DNA of 64,000 bases from Alphaproteobacteria bacterium (GTDB lineage: Bacteria; Pseudomonadota; Alphaproteobacteria; Micavibrionales; Micavibrionaceae): positions 1 to 64,000 of the forward strand of contig JAUIIA010000006.1 of NCBI GenBank assembly GCA_030432025.1, in the 5' to 3' direction. Below are positions 1-7,953 of the stretch, one piece after another (the first letter of the stretch is position 1; each line of letters starts with the position of its first letter). The notes under the pieces are model-generated. The model ran no database searches, was not told where the DNA came from, and saw only the letters and a program-made list of their open reading frames with translations. Made by a program: the position numbers and the translations under genes.

Positions 1-441
1 CAGGGTGGCAAAAACAGATTTCTGATCACGCGGAATAAGCGGCAAAAAATGCTTCATCACCAAAGCAGGACCGATAGAATTCACCAAAAATAATTGGTTG
101 AAATTGGCTAGATCAATATTTTTAAATGATTTTTCAGGACCATAACCTTCACCGTGAAGTGTACCTGTCGCCACTAAGATCACGCTGACCGGACCGCGTT
201 CACCGATCGCCACCGCTGCTTTTTTTACACTATCATCATCCGTAGTATCGACCCGCAGCGAGTGTATCTTCTCATTCTCAAAACGTAGTCCTGACCGTGA
301 GCACGCATAGACAGATTGTACAGAATCACATCCCGCCAGATGCCTTACAAACGCCTTTCCGATCCCCCCGCTCGCACCAAACACAACGGCACGAACCGGC
401 AAATTAAAATCATCAAGACTGAGTTTTGTTTCTGTAGTCAT
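1..441 (-). CDS. SDR-family oxidoreductase, N-terminal part (cut by window edge)
   Basis: An open frame of 147 codons starts at an ATG (complement of 439-441) and runs off the left edge without a stop, so only the N-terminal part is here. After a short lead, residues 17-29 read VRAVVFGASGGIG, the Rossmann beta-1 strand and TGxxxGIG-type NAD(P) loop of classical short-chain dehydrogenases. Further on, VILVATGTLHG takes the place of the NNAG strand-4 motif, and NSIGPALVMKHFLP fits the helix with the structural Asn. Fold and cofactor class are clear, but the substrate cannot be inferred; small C-factor/csgA-like SDRs are the nearest type by eye. The catalytic YxxxK lies outside the window. The gene diverges from the pilus protein at 654. 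Confidence 0.8.
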   Translation of the reverse strand, partial: MTTETKLSLDDFNLPVRAVVFGASGGIGKAFVRHLAGCDSVQSVYACSRSGLRFENEKIHSLRVDTTDDDSVKKAAVAIGERGPVSVILVATGTLHGEGYGPEKSFKNIDLANFNQLFLVNSIGPALVMKHFLPLIPRDQKSVFATL

Positions 442-600
442 ATATATAGTTACGAAATGATCAGCCGGATGGATGAATAATAAAGACGGCTTTTGCTGCC
501 CGACACTCACAAAAAACCCAGTCACCAACGCATATAAAAATTACGTAAAATGAAAATCAAAAGTCAGGAAAAAGAAGGTGATTCTTAAGCTCTTAAAGGC

Positions 601-606
601 TATACT
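601..606 (+). promoter_or_regulatory. possible -10 element for the pilus protein gene
   Basis: TATACT preceded by GGC lies 48 bases upstream of the ATG at 654. No good TTGACA-like -35 sits 17 bases upstream, so this is only a weak promoter call. The same ten bases TATACTGATA recur upstream of the gene at 48381. Confidence 0.3.
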
Positions 607-653
607 GATAAAAGATCAAACACCCATTTCGGGATTTCAAAATTGTTTCCACA

Positions 654-1265
654 ATGATTAAGAACATAAAACACATTATTCTCGGCGCGTTTATTTTGGC
701 CTCTACACTGGCCGTTGCGTCACATGCCCAAGCTCAGGATGACTCCCAGATGCTAACGGAGCCCGTTGTCGATATCATTCCGGCCTCCAGCCTCGAAGAA
801 GATAAAAGCTACGACGCGACCACACACACGCATCCGCCAATCAAGCTTACGCCTGATAAATCGGAATTGCTCAGACTGGATGAACCGGCAGGCAGCATTA
901 TTATTGGTAACCCCAATCACTTAAGCATTCTGGCCGACACGTCACAGCTTCTGGTGCTTATACCGCGTGCACCGGGTGCCGCCCACTTCACAATTCTGGA
1001 CCGTGATGGCAATGTCATGATGCAACGACACGCAATTGTCGGTAGTCCTCAAGAAAAATACATCCGCGTCCGTAACAGTTGCGCCGGAACCGGTGACGAT
1101 GATTGCCAACCTACACAAGTTTACTACTGCCCTGACATGTGCCACTCCATTGCTATCGCGACAAGCGAAGATGGTGCCGCACCTGTGAGCAGTGACGGGC
1201 CTAGCTCCGGCCAGGTCGACATCGAAACAATCGACCTGAACCCGACGGACGAGCCGGATCAGTAA
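654..1265 (+). CDS. pilus assembly protein, N-terminal-domain-only (CpaC-N-like), exported
   Basis: Exported 203-residue protein. Residues 1-27 form a signal peptide ending ASHAQA. Residues 63-128 match the small domain found at the N-terminus of Tad/T2SS/T3SS secretins (pilus formation protein N-terminal family): an IKLTPDKSELLRLDEPAG lead, then GNPNHLSIL, LLVLIPRAPGAAHFTILD and a closing strand. The CpaC secretin in this window (7954-9432) has the same kind of domain at residues 42-120, so this looks like a stand-alone copy. The next part has four cysteines in about 30 residues (NSCAG, DDDCQ, YYCPDMCH), which could form two disulfides in the periplasm. The tail is acidic and low in complexity. 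The gene precedes tadD on the same strand. Its likely role is in the pilus outer-membrane channel, which is inference. Confidence 0.75.
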   Translation: MIKNIKHIILGAFILASTLAVASHAQAQDDSQMLTEPVVDIIPASSLEEDKSYDATTHTHPPIKLTPDKSELLRLDEPAGSIIIGNPNHLSILADTSQLLVLIPRAPGAAHFTILDRDGNVMMQRHAIVGSPQEKYIRVRNSCAGTGDDDCQPTQVYYCPDMCHSIAIATSEDGAAPVSSDGPSSGQVDIETIDLNPTDEPDQ

Positions 1266-1359
1266 TCATCAAATAAGCGTGTTTAGCTTTACCCGCCCCG
1301 CGTTTATTATGTTATAAATTTTTGAGTAAGATTAAACCTAACGAAAAAGGATTGTTTGT

Positions 1360-2115
1360 ATGCGCCTGCAGGGTTTGAAAAAGAACGCATCCGTACTTGT
1401 TCTCACAGTGAGCGTGTGCGCACTATTAGGAGCATGTAAAACAGCGCAAAGCGTTGATGCACAAGGCGAAACAACGCACACAGCCTCTATAGACTCCGCC
1501 ATCACACGTGCCGCGGCTTATAACACAAAGCCTGCGAGATCCCTCAGCTATCTCGAGCGCGCTTACAAAAAATCCCCGACCGACGAAACTCTGGCTATTG
1601 AATACGCCACAGCTCTTCGCGCCGCAGACGAGCTTGCGAAGGCAGAGCTCCTGTTGAACCCGTACATTAAGAAAGAAACACCGTCTTCGGCTGCTTTTTC
1701 CGAATATTCCGCCATACAACTGGCTAAAGGTCAGTACGAAGCTGCCGAAAAGCACGCGCAAAACGCCATTCTGGCCGACGATGCAAACTTCAAAGCCTAT
1801 CACCGCCTCGGCATTGCGCTTGACGCACAAGGCCAGCATGTCCCCGCCGAACGCGCTTACCGCAAAGGTCTAGACCTGTGGCAGGGTGATCCGACGACAA
1901 TCATGAACAATCTGGCACTAAACCTCGCCACACAAGGGTATTTGGATGAATCAGCTGAAATCTTGAGAAAGGCACAAGCTGTATCCCCCAACCGCGATGA
2001 AATCGAGCGTAACTTGCGCATCGTGACGGCCCTTCAGCAAGCGGACGGTGCACAAGTACCGAAGCCGACAAAGAAGCCAGCCGCTGCTCCACCACCGAGT
2101 GTAGAGACGAACTAA
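1360..2115 (+). CDS. tadD: TadD-like TPR lipoprotein of the Flp pilus
   Basis: 251-residue lipoprotein with a signal peptide and lipobox LLGACKT (acylated Cys about residue 26). Residues 50-225 are helical repeats of TPR type, for example YEAAEKHAQNAILADDAN, KAYHRLGIALDAQGQ and IMNNLALNLATQGYLDE, matching TadD. TadD proteins are thought to act as pilotins that help the secretin CpaC reach or assemble in the outer membrane. The C-terminus is Pro/Ala/Lys-rich. The gene lies 94 bases after the pilus N-domain protein and converges on tadC, with a strong terminator between them. Separation from the main cpa/tad series is not unusual in alphaproteobacteria. Confidence 0.82.
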   Translation: MRLQGLKKNASVLVLTVSVCALLGACKTAQSVDAQGETTHTASIDSAITRAAAYNTKPARSLSYLERAYKKSPTDETLAIEYATALRAADELAKAELLLNPYIKKETPSSAAFSEYSAIQLAKGQYEAAEKHAQNAILADDANFKAYHRLGIALDAQGQHVPAERAYRKGLDLWQGDPTTIMNNLALNLATQGYLDESAEILRKAQAVSPNRDEIERNLRIVTALQQADGAQVPKPTKKPAAAPPPSVETN

Positions 2116-2141
2116 TTCTTCTCCAATCAGAGATAAAAACT

Positions 2142-2170
2142 AAACGCCTGCCGACCGCAGGCGTTTTTTT
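2142..2170 (+). terminator. intrinsic terminator after tadD (probably bidirectional)
   Basis: A perfect 10-bp stem (2142-2151 with 2157-2166, arm AAACGCCTGC) has a 5-nt loop and runs into a T tract ending at 2170. Read on the minus strand, the hairpin is followed by TTTAGTTTTT, so it can also stop the long cpa/tad transcript that ends with tadC at 2279. Confidence 0.85.
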
Positions 2171-2278
2171 GTGGTTTTATTAAAGCGTACATTGTTTAGG
2201 TTTATTTCCTAACAAGCACAACTGACAATGAATAGAAACACCTACTCTAGACACACAGTAACGATGTCAGGAGATAAA

Positions 2279-3226
2279 TTAGCCGCCAACGCCCGCCGAA
2301 GAGGCTTGGATACCTGCCGGTCCCAGAATGATAATAAACAACGCGGGCAGGAAGAAAATAATCATCGGCACGGTCAATTTCGGCGGTAAGGATGCGGCCT
2401 TTTGCTCGGCTGCGGCCATACGCATATCGCGCAATTCATCAGACATCACGCGCATTGCTTGCGATACAGACGTACCATACTGCTCGGCCTGAATAAGGGA
2501 GGTCGCGAAGGTCTTACCCGCACCGCTACCAACACGGCGCGCAAAATCCTGCAACGCCTGCCTTCTGTCATTCAGCATCGCCATCTCGGCGCTGAGCAAG
2601 CCCAGCTCTTCAGCCAGAATTTCGGAGTGCTCGGAAATCTCTTCCGCCACACGGTCAACGGTTTGTTCAAGACCAATACCGCCCTGAACACAAATCAACA
2701 TCATGTCGAGCGCATCAGGGAAACTCAGATTAATCTCTTCCTGACGTTTCAAAACCTGGTTCTTGATCAAAACATCCGGCAGTTTGTAACCAATCAAGGC
2801 CGCCGTCAAAACGGACAACAGCACAATCGTATTCGATACTTCCGTCTCGCCCTTTGTAAGGACCAACGCAGTTAAAGCACAGAAAACAATCGGCAAAATC
2901 GCTTGCGCGATCATAAATTTAACAGGCGCCTTCGGGTCGCGAATACCGGCCTGCAACATCTTGTCACGAACCTTCTCACCCATTTTACCGGCCATCTGCT
3001 GCATCTTATAGAAGCTCGCGATGGAATCGGCGGCCGATACACTGTCATCTTTTTTGATGATGTTGGGTTCACGGCTGGCTTTATACAAATCCTTACGGCG
3101 CTTTTCGATAACGGAGCGGTAACGCTCTTTCTTTTCCGTCTTGTTCAAAAACGGCAAAGCAAAGGCAACAAAGGAACCTGACGCCAACAAGGCGCTGATC
3201 ACTGTGATGATAAGGGTTTTATCCAT
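2279..3226 (-). CDS. tadC: TadC, Flp pilus inner-membrane platform protein
   Basis: 315-residue member of the GspF/T2SSF platform family. There is an N-terminal membrane helix (ITVISALLASGSFVAFALPF), a basic cytoplasmic stretch, two helices around residues 105-150 (IAQAILPIVFCALTALVL, TIVLLSVLTAALIGYKLP), then the T2SSF core with FPDALDMMLICVQGGIGLEQ and YGTSVSQAMRVMSDELRDMR. A C-terminal hydrophobic segment (MIIFFLPALFIIILGP) follows. TadB and TadC form the platform on which the ATPase CpaF drives prepilin extrusion. It is the last gene of the minus-strand series, 13 bases after tadB, as usual for cpaF-tadB-tadC. Confidence 0.92.
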   Translation of the reverse strand: MDKTLIITVISALLASGSFVAFALPFLNKTEKKERYRSVIEKRRKDLYKASREPNIIKKDDSVSAADSIASFYKMQQMAGKMGEKVRDKMLQAGIRDPKAPVKFMIAQAILPIVFCALTALVLTKGETEVSNTIVLLSVLTAALIGYKLPDVLIKNQVLKRQEEINLSFPDALDMMLICVQGGIGLEQTVDRVAEEISEHSEILAEELGLLSAEMAMLNDRRQALQDFARRVGSGAGKTFATSLIQAEQYGTSVSQAMRVMSDELRDMRMAAAEQKAASLPPKLTVPMIIFFLPALFIIILGPAGIQASSAGVGG

Positions 3227-3239
3227 AACGGTTCCTTTC

Positions 3240-4223
3240 CTAAATCTTGAAGTTGATCATGACCTTCATCACGAACACCCCGATAGACATCCATACAATC
3301 GCACCCGTCAGCAGGACATTCCCGAAGGAATCCGTAAACAGCAGGCTAATATAATCGTAATTCACAAAATACAGCGCTAAAGCCACCAGACACGGCAACG
3401 CCGCAATAATAGACGCCGAAGCTACCGCCTCGGACGACAGGGCCTTAACTTTACGTTTCAGGCGGAAACGCGAACGAATAACATTCGACAAATTGGTTAA
3501 GACTTCCGACAAGCTCGAACCTGTTTGCGCCTGAATAGAAAGCCCCGTCGCAAACATCTGCATCTCGGTAATCGGCATACGGCGGGTCGCCTCAAGTGCA
3601 GCTTCGTGCAACGGCACACCGATTTTCTGCTTATCTTTAATGCGCTCCATCTCCTCGCCGACCGGGCCTTCAAATTCGCGCGCAATCATGGAAATCGCCT
3701 CTGATACGGGCATACCCGCGCGCAGCAAACGCACAGTAGCTTCAAGCGCGTCGGGAAATTCCTGCAAAAACTTCTTCTGTCGCCGGGCTGTGATTTTCTT
3801 CAACACAAAGCGGGGAATGCCCAACAAGCCAATAACCGCAATCGCAATTTTAATATGCAATGGCTGATGGGAAATATGCGCCAGGAAAGACACGCCGCCG
3901 CATAACAGAAACGAAAATATCCAGAATTGAGTAACCGATATACTTAAGCCCGCCTGCTCCAGCATCATCGCGATGGTGGTTTTCTTCTTACCATCCGCCT
4001 TAAGGTCTTCCTCTTTGGCATCTTTCAACTTCTTGGCCAGATCGGCGCGGCGCTTATCCTTTTCGTCCTTCTTCGGACCTTTTTGATGAGACGCGGCCCC
4101 GCCCTGAATAACGCCAAGGACACGCTTTTGCCGTGCACGTTCCTGCCCCAGAGTGATGGCAAGCCCAATCACAATAACCAGAGCCGTAATCGCAACAACC
4201 AGAATGATTTGCAACATCGTCAT
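3240..4223 (-). CDS. tadB: TadB, Flp pilus inner-membrane platform protein
   Basis: 327 residues, T2SSF family. An N-terminal helix (MTMLQIILVVAITALVIVIGLAI) is followed by a highly charged cytoplasmic linker (about residues 30-80), two membrane segments (FWIFSFLLCGGVSFLAHI, IAIAVIGLLGIPRFVLK), the core FPDALEATVRLLRAGMPVSE with GLSIQAQTGSSLSEVLTNLS, and two C-terminal helices. It partners TadC and docks CpaF. It lies between cpaF (23 bases upstream) and tadC, with the family's normal length and order. Confidence 0.92.
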   Translation of the reverse strand: MTMLQIILVVAITALVIVIGLAITLGQERARQKRVLGVIQGGAASHQKGPKKDEKDKRRADLAKKLKDAKEEDLKADGKKKTTIAMMLEQAGLSISVTQFWIFSFLLCGGVSFLAHISHQPLHIKIAIAVIGLLGIPRFVLKKITARRQKKFLQEFPDALEATVRLLRAGMPVSEAISMIAREFEGPVGEEMERIKDKQKIGVPLHEAALEATRRMPITEMQMFATGLSIQAQTGSSLSEVLTNLSNVIRSRFRLKRKVKALSSEAVASASIIAALPCLVALALYFVNYDYISLLFTDSFGNVLLTGAIVWMSIGVFVMKVMINFKI

Positions 4224-4246
4224 TGCTTGTATCCTTTACGAAAAAG

Positions 4247-5905
4247 CTAGTCGTAAGCGCCTTCAAGCGCTTCCAAAACCATATCCCCGACCCCAAACTG
4301 GCGGGCATTATCAAAGAATTTAGGACGAAGACCTGTAGAGCGCTGCTTAGTAATCAGCTTGCCGTCTTCATCTTCACCTTCAATATCCAAAACAAATAAA
4401 TCCTGCATGGTCACGACTTCGCCTTCCATGCCGGTAATCTCCGTTACGTGGGTTGTCTTACGTGAACCATCTCGCAGACGCTGCACCTGAATAATCACAT
4501 TCACCGCGCCGACAATCTGTTCCCGTACGGCAATGGTCGGCAAGTTCAAACCGCCCATCGCAATCATGTTCTCCATACGTGAAATCGCTTCACGCGGGTT
4601 GTTAGCGTGCACCGTACCCATAGATCCGTCGTGACCTGTGTTCATCGCCTGCAGCAAGTCAAAAGCCTCGGGTCCGCGAACCTCACCAACGATAATTCGT
4701 TCAGGACGCATACGCAGACAGTTCTTAACCAAATCACGCATCGTAACCTCACCAACCCCTTCAAGGTTGGGCGGGCGCGTCTCAAGACGCACAACGTGCG
4801 GCTGCTGCAGCTGCAATTCACAAGCATCTTCGCAAGTAATCACACGCTCACCGGGCTCGATATACCGTGTCAGACAGTTCAACATCGTCGTCTTACCGGA
4901 ACCCGTACCGCCGGAAACCAGAACATTCACGCGGCAACGTCCGATCGCCATAATCAGCTTTGCACAGGACGGCGTCATCGACCCGAAACCAACCAGCTTG
5001 TCGAGCGTCAGCTTATCCTTGGTAAATTTACGAATGGTCATACATGACCCATCAACCGCCAACGGCGGGATAATCACGTTCACACGGGAACCGTCGGCAA
5101 GACGCGCATCACAAATCGGGCTGGCTTCATCAACTCGTCTTCCGATCGCGCCCACAATACGCTGACAAATCGTCGTCAAATGCTGATTATCGCGAAACTT
5201 AACCTTCGTACGTTCAATTTTACCACCAACCTCGATATAGGTTGTCTCGGGTCCGTTGATCATAATATCGGCAATATCATCCCGCTCGAGCAGTTCCTCA
5301 AGTGGGCCGAAGCCGAGCATGTCGTCGGCACATTCTTTGGAAATGCTTTGCAGTTCTGCAGGCGTCAGATCCAGGTTACGGAAGCGCGCAATCTCTTCTA
5401 CCGCGCTCAAAACCTCTTCTCGTGCGGCCTTGGCTTCCATATTCGCCAAAGCCTTCAGGTCAATACCATCACGCAAATCGAGCCATATACGATTACGGGC
5501 GCGTTGTAATCTTAAAGTACTGATTGAATCCTTATCGCCCGCAGCTTCGGCAACTTCAGCCTGCATCGTCGCCAGGTCTTCGGCAAACGGATCATGCGCT
5601 GTCGGCTTTGATTTATCGTCTTCAGAACCATCCTTCTTCGGCTCACCATCCTTAGGCGACGCCAGCTCAACAGGTTCCTCTTCTTTGGCCTCAAGCGCCT
5701 CGTTTAAACCGGCAAGCTGTTCCGCTGCCTTGTTAGGGTCAGGTTTCGGCAACGGCGCTTCTGCGGCCTTATCCTCAAGCTCCGCCCCCGCGGAAGACGC
5801 TTTCGCCTCCTCTTTTTTCTCTTCTTCTTTGGCAGGCTTCTTCGGCGCCTCGGTCATCTTGGGCGTTTTTTTAGCTGTATTATCGGAGCCTTTTTTACCA
5901 AACAT
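4247..5905 (-). CDS. cpaF: CpaF/TadA, Flp pilus secretion ATPase
   Basis: 552-residue type II/IV secretion ATPase that powers Flp pilus assembly at the inner membrane. Residues 1-130 are a low-complexity Lys/Glu/Ala/Pro-rich extension. The N2 domain has FGPLEELLERDDIADIMING (about 199-218) and DGSRVNVIIPP (271-281). The catalytic domain has Walker A GGTGSGKT (332-339), an Asp-box region with CEDACELQLQ, Walker B region ERIIVGEVRGPEAFDLLQAM and the His-box GSMGTVHANNP. This order is typical of TadA. The long charged N-terminus exceeds the usual CpaF length of about 450-500. It starts 4 bases after cpaE stops, so the two are probably translationally coupled. Confidence 0.95.
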   Translation of the reverse strand: MFGKKGSDNTAKKTPKMTEAPKKPAKEEEKKEEAKASSAGAELEDKAAEAPLPKPDPNKAAEQLAGLNEALEAKEEEPVELASPKDGEPKKDGSEDDKSKPTAHDPFAEDLATMQAEVAEAAGDKDSISTLRLQRARNRIWLDLRDGIDLKALANMEAKAAREEVLSAVEEIARFRNLDLTPAELQSISKECADDMLGFGPLEELLERDDIADIMINGPETTYIEVGGKIERTKVKFRDNQHLTTICQRIVGAIGRRVDEASPICDARLADGSRVNVIIPPLAVDGSCMTIRKFTKDKLTLDKLVGFGSMTPSCAKLIMAIGRCRVNVLVSGGTGSGKTTMLNCLTRYIEPGERVITCEDACELQLQQPHVVRLETRPPNLEGVGEVTMRDLVKNCLRMRPERIIVGEVRGPEAFDLLQAMNTGHDGSMGTVHANNPREAISRMENMIAMGGLNLPTIAVREQIVGAVNVIIQVQRLRDGSRKTTHVTEITGMEGEVVTMQDLFVLDIEGEDEDGKLITKQRSTGLRPKFFDNARQFGVGDMVLEALEGAYD

Positions 5906-5909
5906 GCTT

Positions 5910-7157
5910 TTACGCTTTCTTCTTCAGCTTTCCGAGTATGCCGTCAAGGAAACCACCGTCCTCCTCGGGCTGTTCTGAACTTTCTGCTGCCGCTAGATGC
6001 TTACGCACCAACGGTAATAAATGCTTATCAATAATATCCCGTGCAGCCTTATCTTCAGTCAGCTTTTTGCTTTCGCTTTCGTTGTTCAGGAACACTTTGG
6101 AGTCAAACGGCAAGTAAGCCGCGACACTTAATTCCATGGCTTTCTCGATATCATTCTTCGACACTTCGCTAGAGGCCGCTTGTCCCTGCATATTAATGAT
6201 CAGAGAAACTTCGCCATGATCACCACCGCGCACCTGACGGACTTCCTGTATAAGGCTCCGCGCCAGACGCAATGCGGGCAAGGTCGGCGTTGATACGACC
6301 ATAATCTGGTTTGCACGCGTAATAACACAGCGTTGCAATGCGGCCGGAGAATGCGATACATCAACAATGACCGTCGGGCATTTCACCATCAGCATATCAA
6401 TCAAAGCTTCAAACTGCTCCGGTGTAACCGTGTCTTCCAACATAACGTCTCCGCCTGTTGCGAGAACTTGAAGCCGTTCATCGACGTTATGCAACATGCG
6501 CTTGATGCTATCTTCATCATTATTCTCAGCTGCACGAACAGCTTCATCCAATGTCGTTGACGGCTCGAAACCAAGACCGACACCAAGTGTAGACCAACCA
6601 CCGGACGTATCCAGCAACATAGCTTTCTGGCCTAGAATATCGGAAACACCACAGGCCAGCGCCTCGGCAATAATCGTTGTACCCACACCGCCTTTTGCCC
6701 CTGTCAGGGCGATCAAACGGCTACCTGTCACACCGATTTTCTCAATCAACGCCTTGGCGACAACTTCCGCAAGATCTTCCGTCGATACGGGGCGAACCAT
6801 ATAGTCGCTAACACCCATATCAATCAGCTTACGGTACAAATTCACATCATTGTCGGGACCGATGATGATGGCAGACGTACCTTCATCACAATGTCCTGCC
6901 AGTTCACCCAATTTTTCGGTGAACCCCTCATCAATCGTATCCGTCTGGATCACAATTAGATCAGGGGAAGATATCTCGTGGTAAACCTGTATGGCGCTTT
7001 CAACGCCGCCTTCTTCGCCTGCAATTCTTACACGCGCAAAGCGCCAGTCATCTTCGAGACCTTGCGCTGCTTCCAACGTTGTCGGGTCTTTGGAATAAAC
7101 GGCAAGCTTCGAGGACGGAAGCAATATTGATGTAGCCTGATTATCTGACTCACTCAT
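5910..7157 (-). CDS. cpaE: CpaE/TadZ, pilus localisation ATPase (MinD/ParA family)
   Basis: A receiver-like N-terminal half (residues 15-140: strands around LAVYSKDP and DLIVIQTDTID, then DYMVRPVSTEDLAEVV) precedes a MinD-type P-loop domain. The P-loop is GAKGGVGTT, lacking the second Lys of KGGxGKT, which is common in CpaE. Later LLDTSGGW and VIVDVSHSP match the switch regions. CpaE/TadZ proteins position the Tad machine, often at the pole. I chose the ATG at 7157 (MSESDNQ) over the first in-frame Met at 7202, because the longer form has no ribosome-binding site and adds a basic peptide unlike the family. It lies between cpaD and cpaF. Confidence 0.9.
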   Translation of the reverse strand: MSESDNQATSILLPSSKLAVYSKDPTTLEAAQGLEDDWRFARVRIAGEEGGVESAIQVYHEISSPDLIVIQTDTIDEGFTEKLGELAGHCDEGTSAIIIGPDNDVNLYRKLIDMGVSDYMVRPVSTEDLAEVVAKALIEKIGVTGSRLIALTGAKGGVGTTIIAEALACGVSDILGQKAMLLDTSGGWSTLGVGLGFEPSTTLDEAVRAAENNDEDSIKRMLHNVDERLQVLATGGDVMLEDTVTPEQFEALIDMLMVKCPTVIVDVSHSPAALQRCVITRANQIMVVSTPTLPALRLARSLIQEVRQVRGGDHGEVSLIINMQGQAASSEVSKNDIEKAMELSVAAYLPFDSKVFLNNESESKKLTEDKAARDIIDKHLLPLVRKHLAAAESSEQPEEDGGFLDGILGKLKKKA

Positions 7158-7264
7158 GTTCTGATGCCTATGTCCTTCACGATAAAGTGGTTTTTTTATC
7201 ATTATAGAGCATAACGCGCTCAGACTCCATCAACTCAGAGGCGAGAAAATACCCCAATACGTTA

Positions 7265-7933
7265 TTATTCTTCACCTGAGGCACTTTCACCAATAAGCGG
7301 CTCATTGGGAACACCTGTGCGGTATGTTTCAGTAGAATTCGCAACACGGCGGCCGTCTGTTGTCGGCGAAATTCTGCGCCCTTTCAGGTCAGCCGGACGG
7401 GCCAATTGACGGGCAACCAGCATATCGCGGGTGCAGCCAAGCTTGTATTCGTTATTCAGGTCTTCCGTATGGTCCTTGGTCCCACCCATAGCCTCACATC
7501 CTGCTGGTGCAGTCGCTTTATAGCTATCAAAGGTAATCAGGACCTTCATATCGGAACCTGAATCAACCACAGGCATAATGCCGGACTGGACATTGACGAT
7601 GCCCTTTTTGTGCAAATATTTGGCAATACGGGCCGCTTCGTCACCGGCAACCATCGCACCAGCTGAACGGGATTGCGGATCATATGAAACCGTCAGCCCT
7701 AAAGGACCGTCGCCATGCTTTTCGTAGTAACGCACGATTTCGAACATTTTGCCTTCATCAAGATTTTTAACATCGAAGCTTTCCGCATAGCGGCTTTCTT
7801 CAAGGCGCATCTTCGTCGTGTTCAGCGTTGAATCCTCGTACAAGTCACACGCCGTCAAAAGCATGCAAAGGGCGATAAGCGCCAGAATTGTATAAGGCAT
7901 CGAAACCGTTATTTTTTGTGATCTTGGTGACAT
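7265..7933 (-). CDS. cpaD: CpaD, Flp pilus outer-membrane lipoprotein
   Basis: 222-residue lipoprotein: hydrophobic signal with lipobox LLTAC (Cys about residue 29). The body has the CpaD features: LGLTVSYDPQS followed by VAGDEAARIAKYLHKKGI, ITFDSYKATAP, and the conserved C-terminal block LGCTRDMLVARQLARPADLKGR. CpaD associates with the CpaC secretin. A strong AGGAG seven bases upstream supports the start at 7933. The stop lies 21 bases before... the gene order cpaC-cpaD-cpaE is the standard one, and cpaC ends 20 bases upstream of this start. Confidence 0.87.
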   Translation of the reverse strand: MSPRSQKITVSMPYTILALIALCMLLTACDLYEDSTLNTTKMRLEESRYAESFDVKNLDEGKMFEIVRYYEKHGDGPLGLTVSYDPQSRSAGAMVAGDEAARIAKYLHKKGIVNVQSGIMPVVDSGSDMKVLITFDSYKATAPAGCEAMGGTKDHTEDLNNEYKLGCTRDMLVARQLARPADLKGRRISPTTDGRRVANSTETYRTGVPNEPLIGESASGEE

Positions 7934-7953
7934 AACTTACTCCTGAAACCTTA

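Noticed and set aside
5256-5978. 240-residue Ser/Ala-rich plus-strand open frame
   Set aside because: Shadow of the Lys/Glu-rich N-terminus of cpaF.
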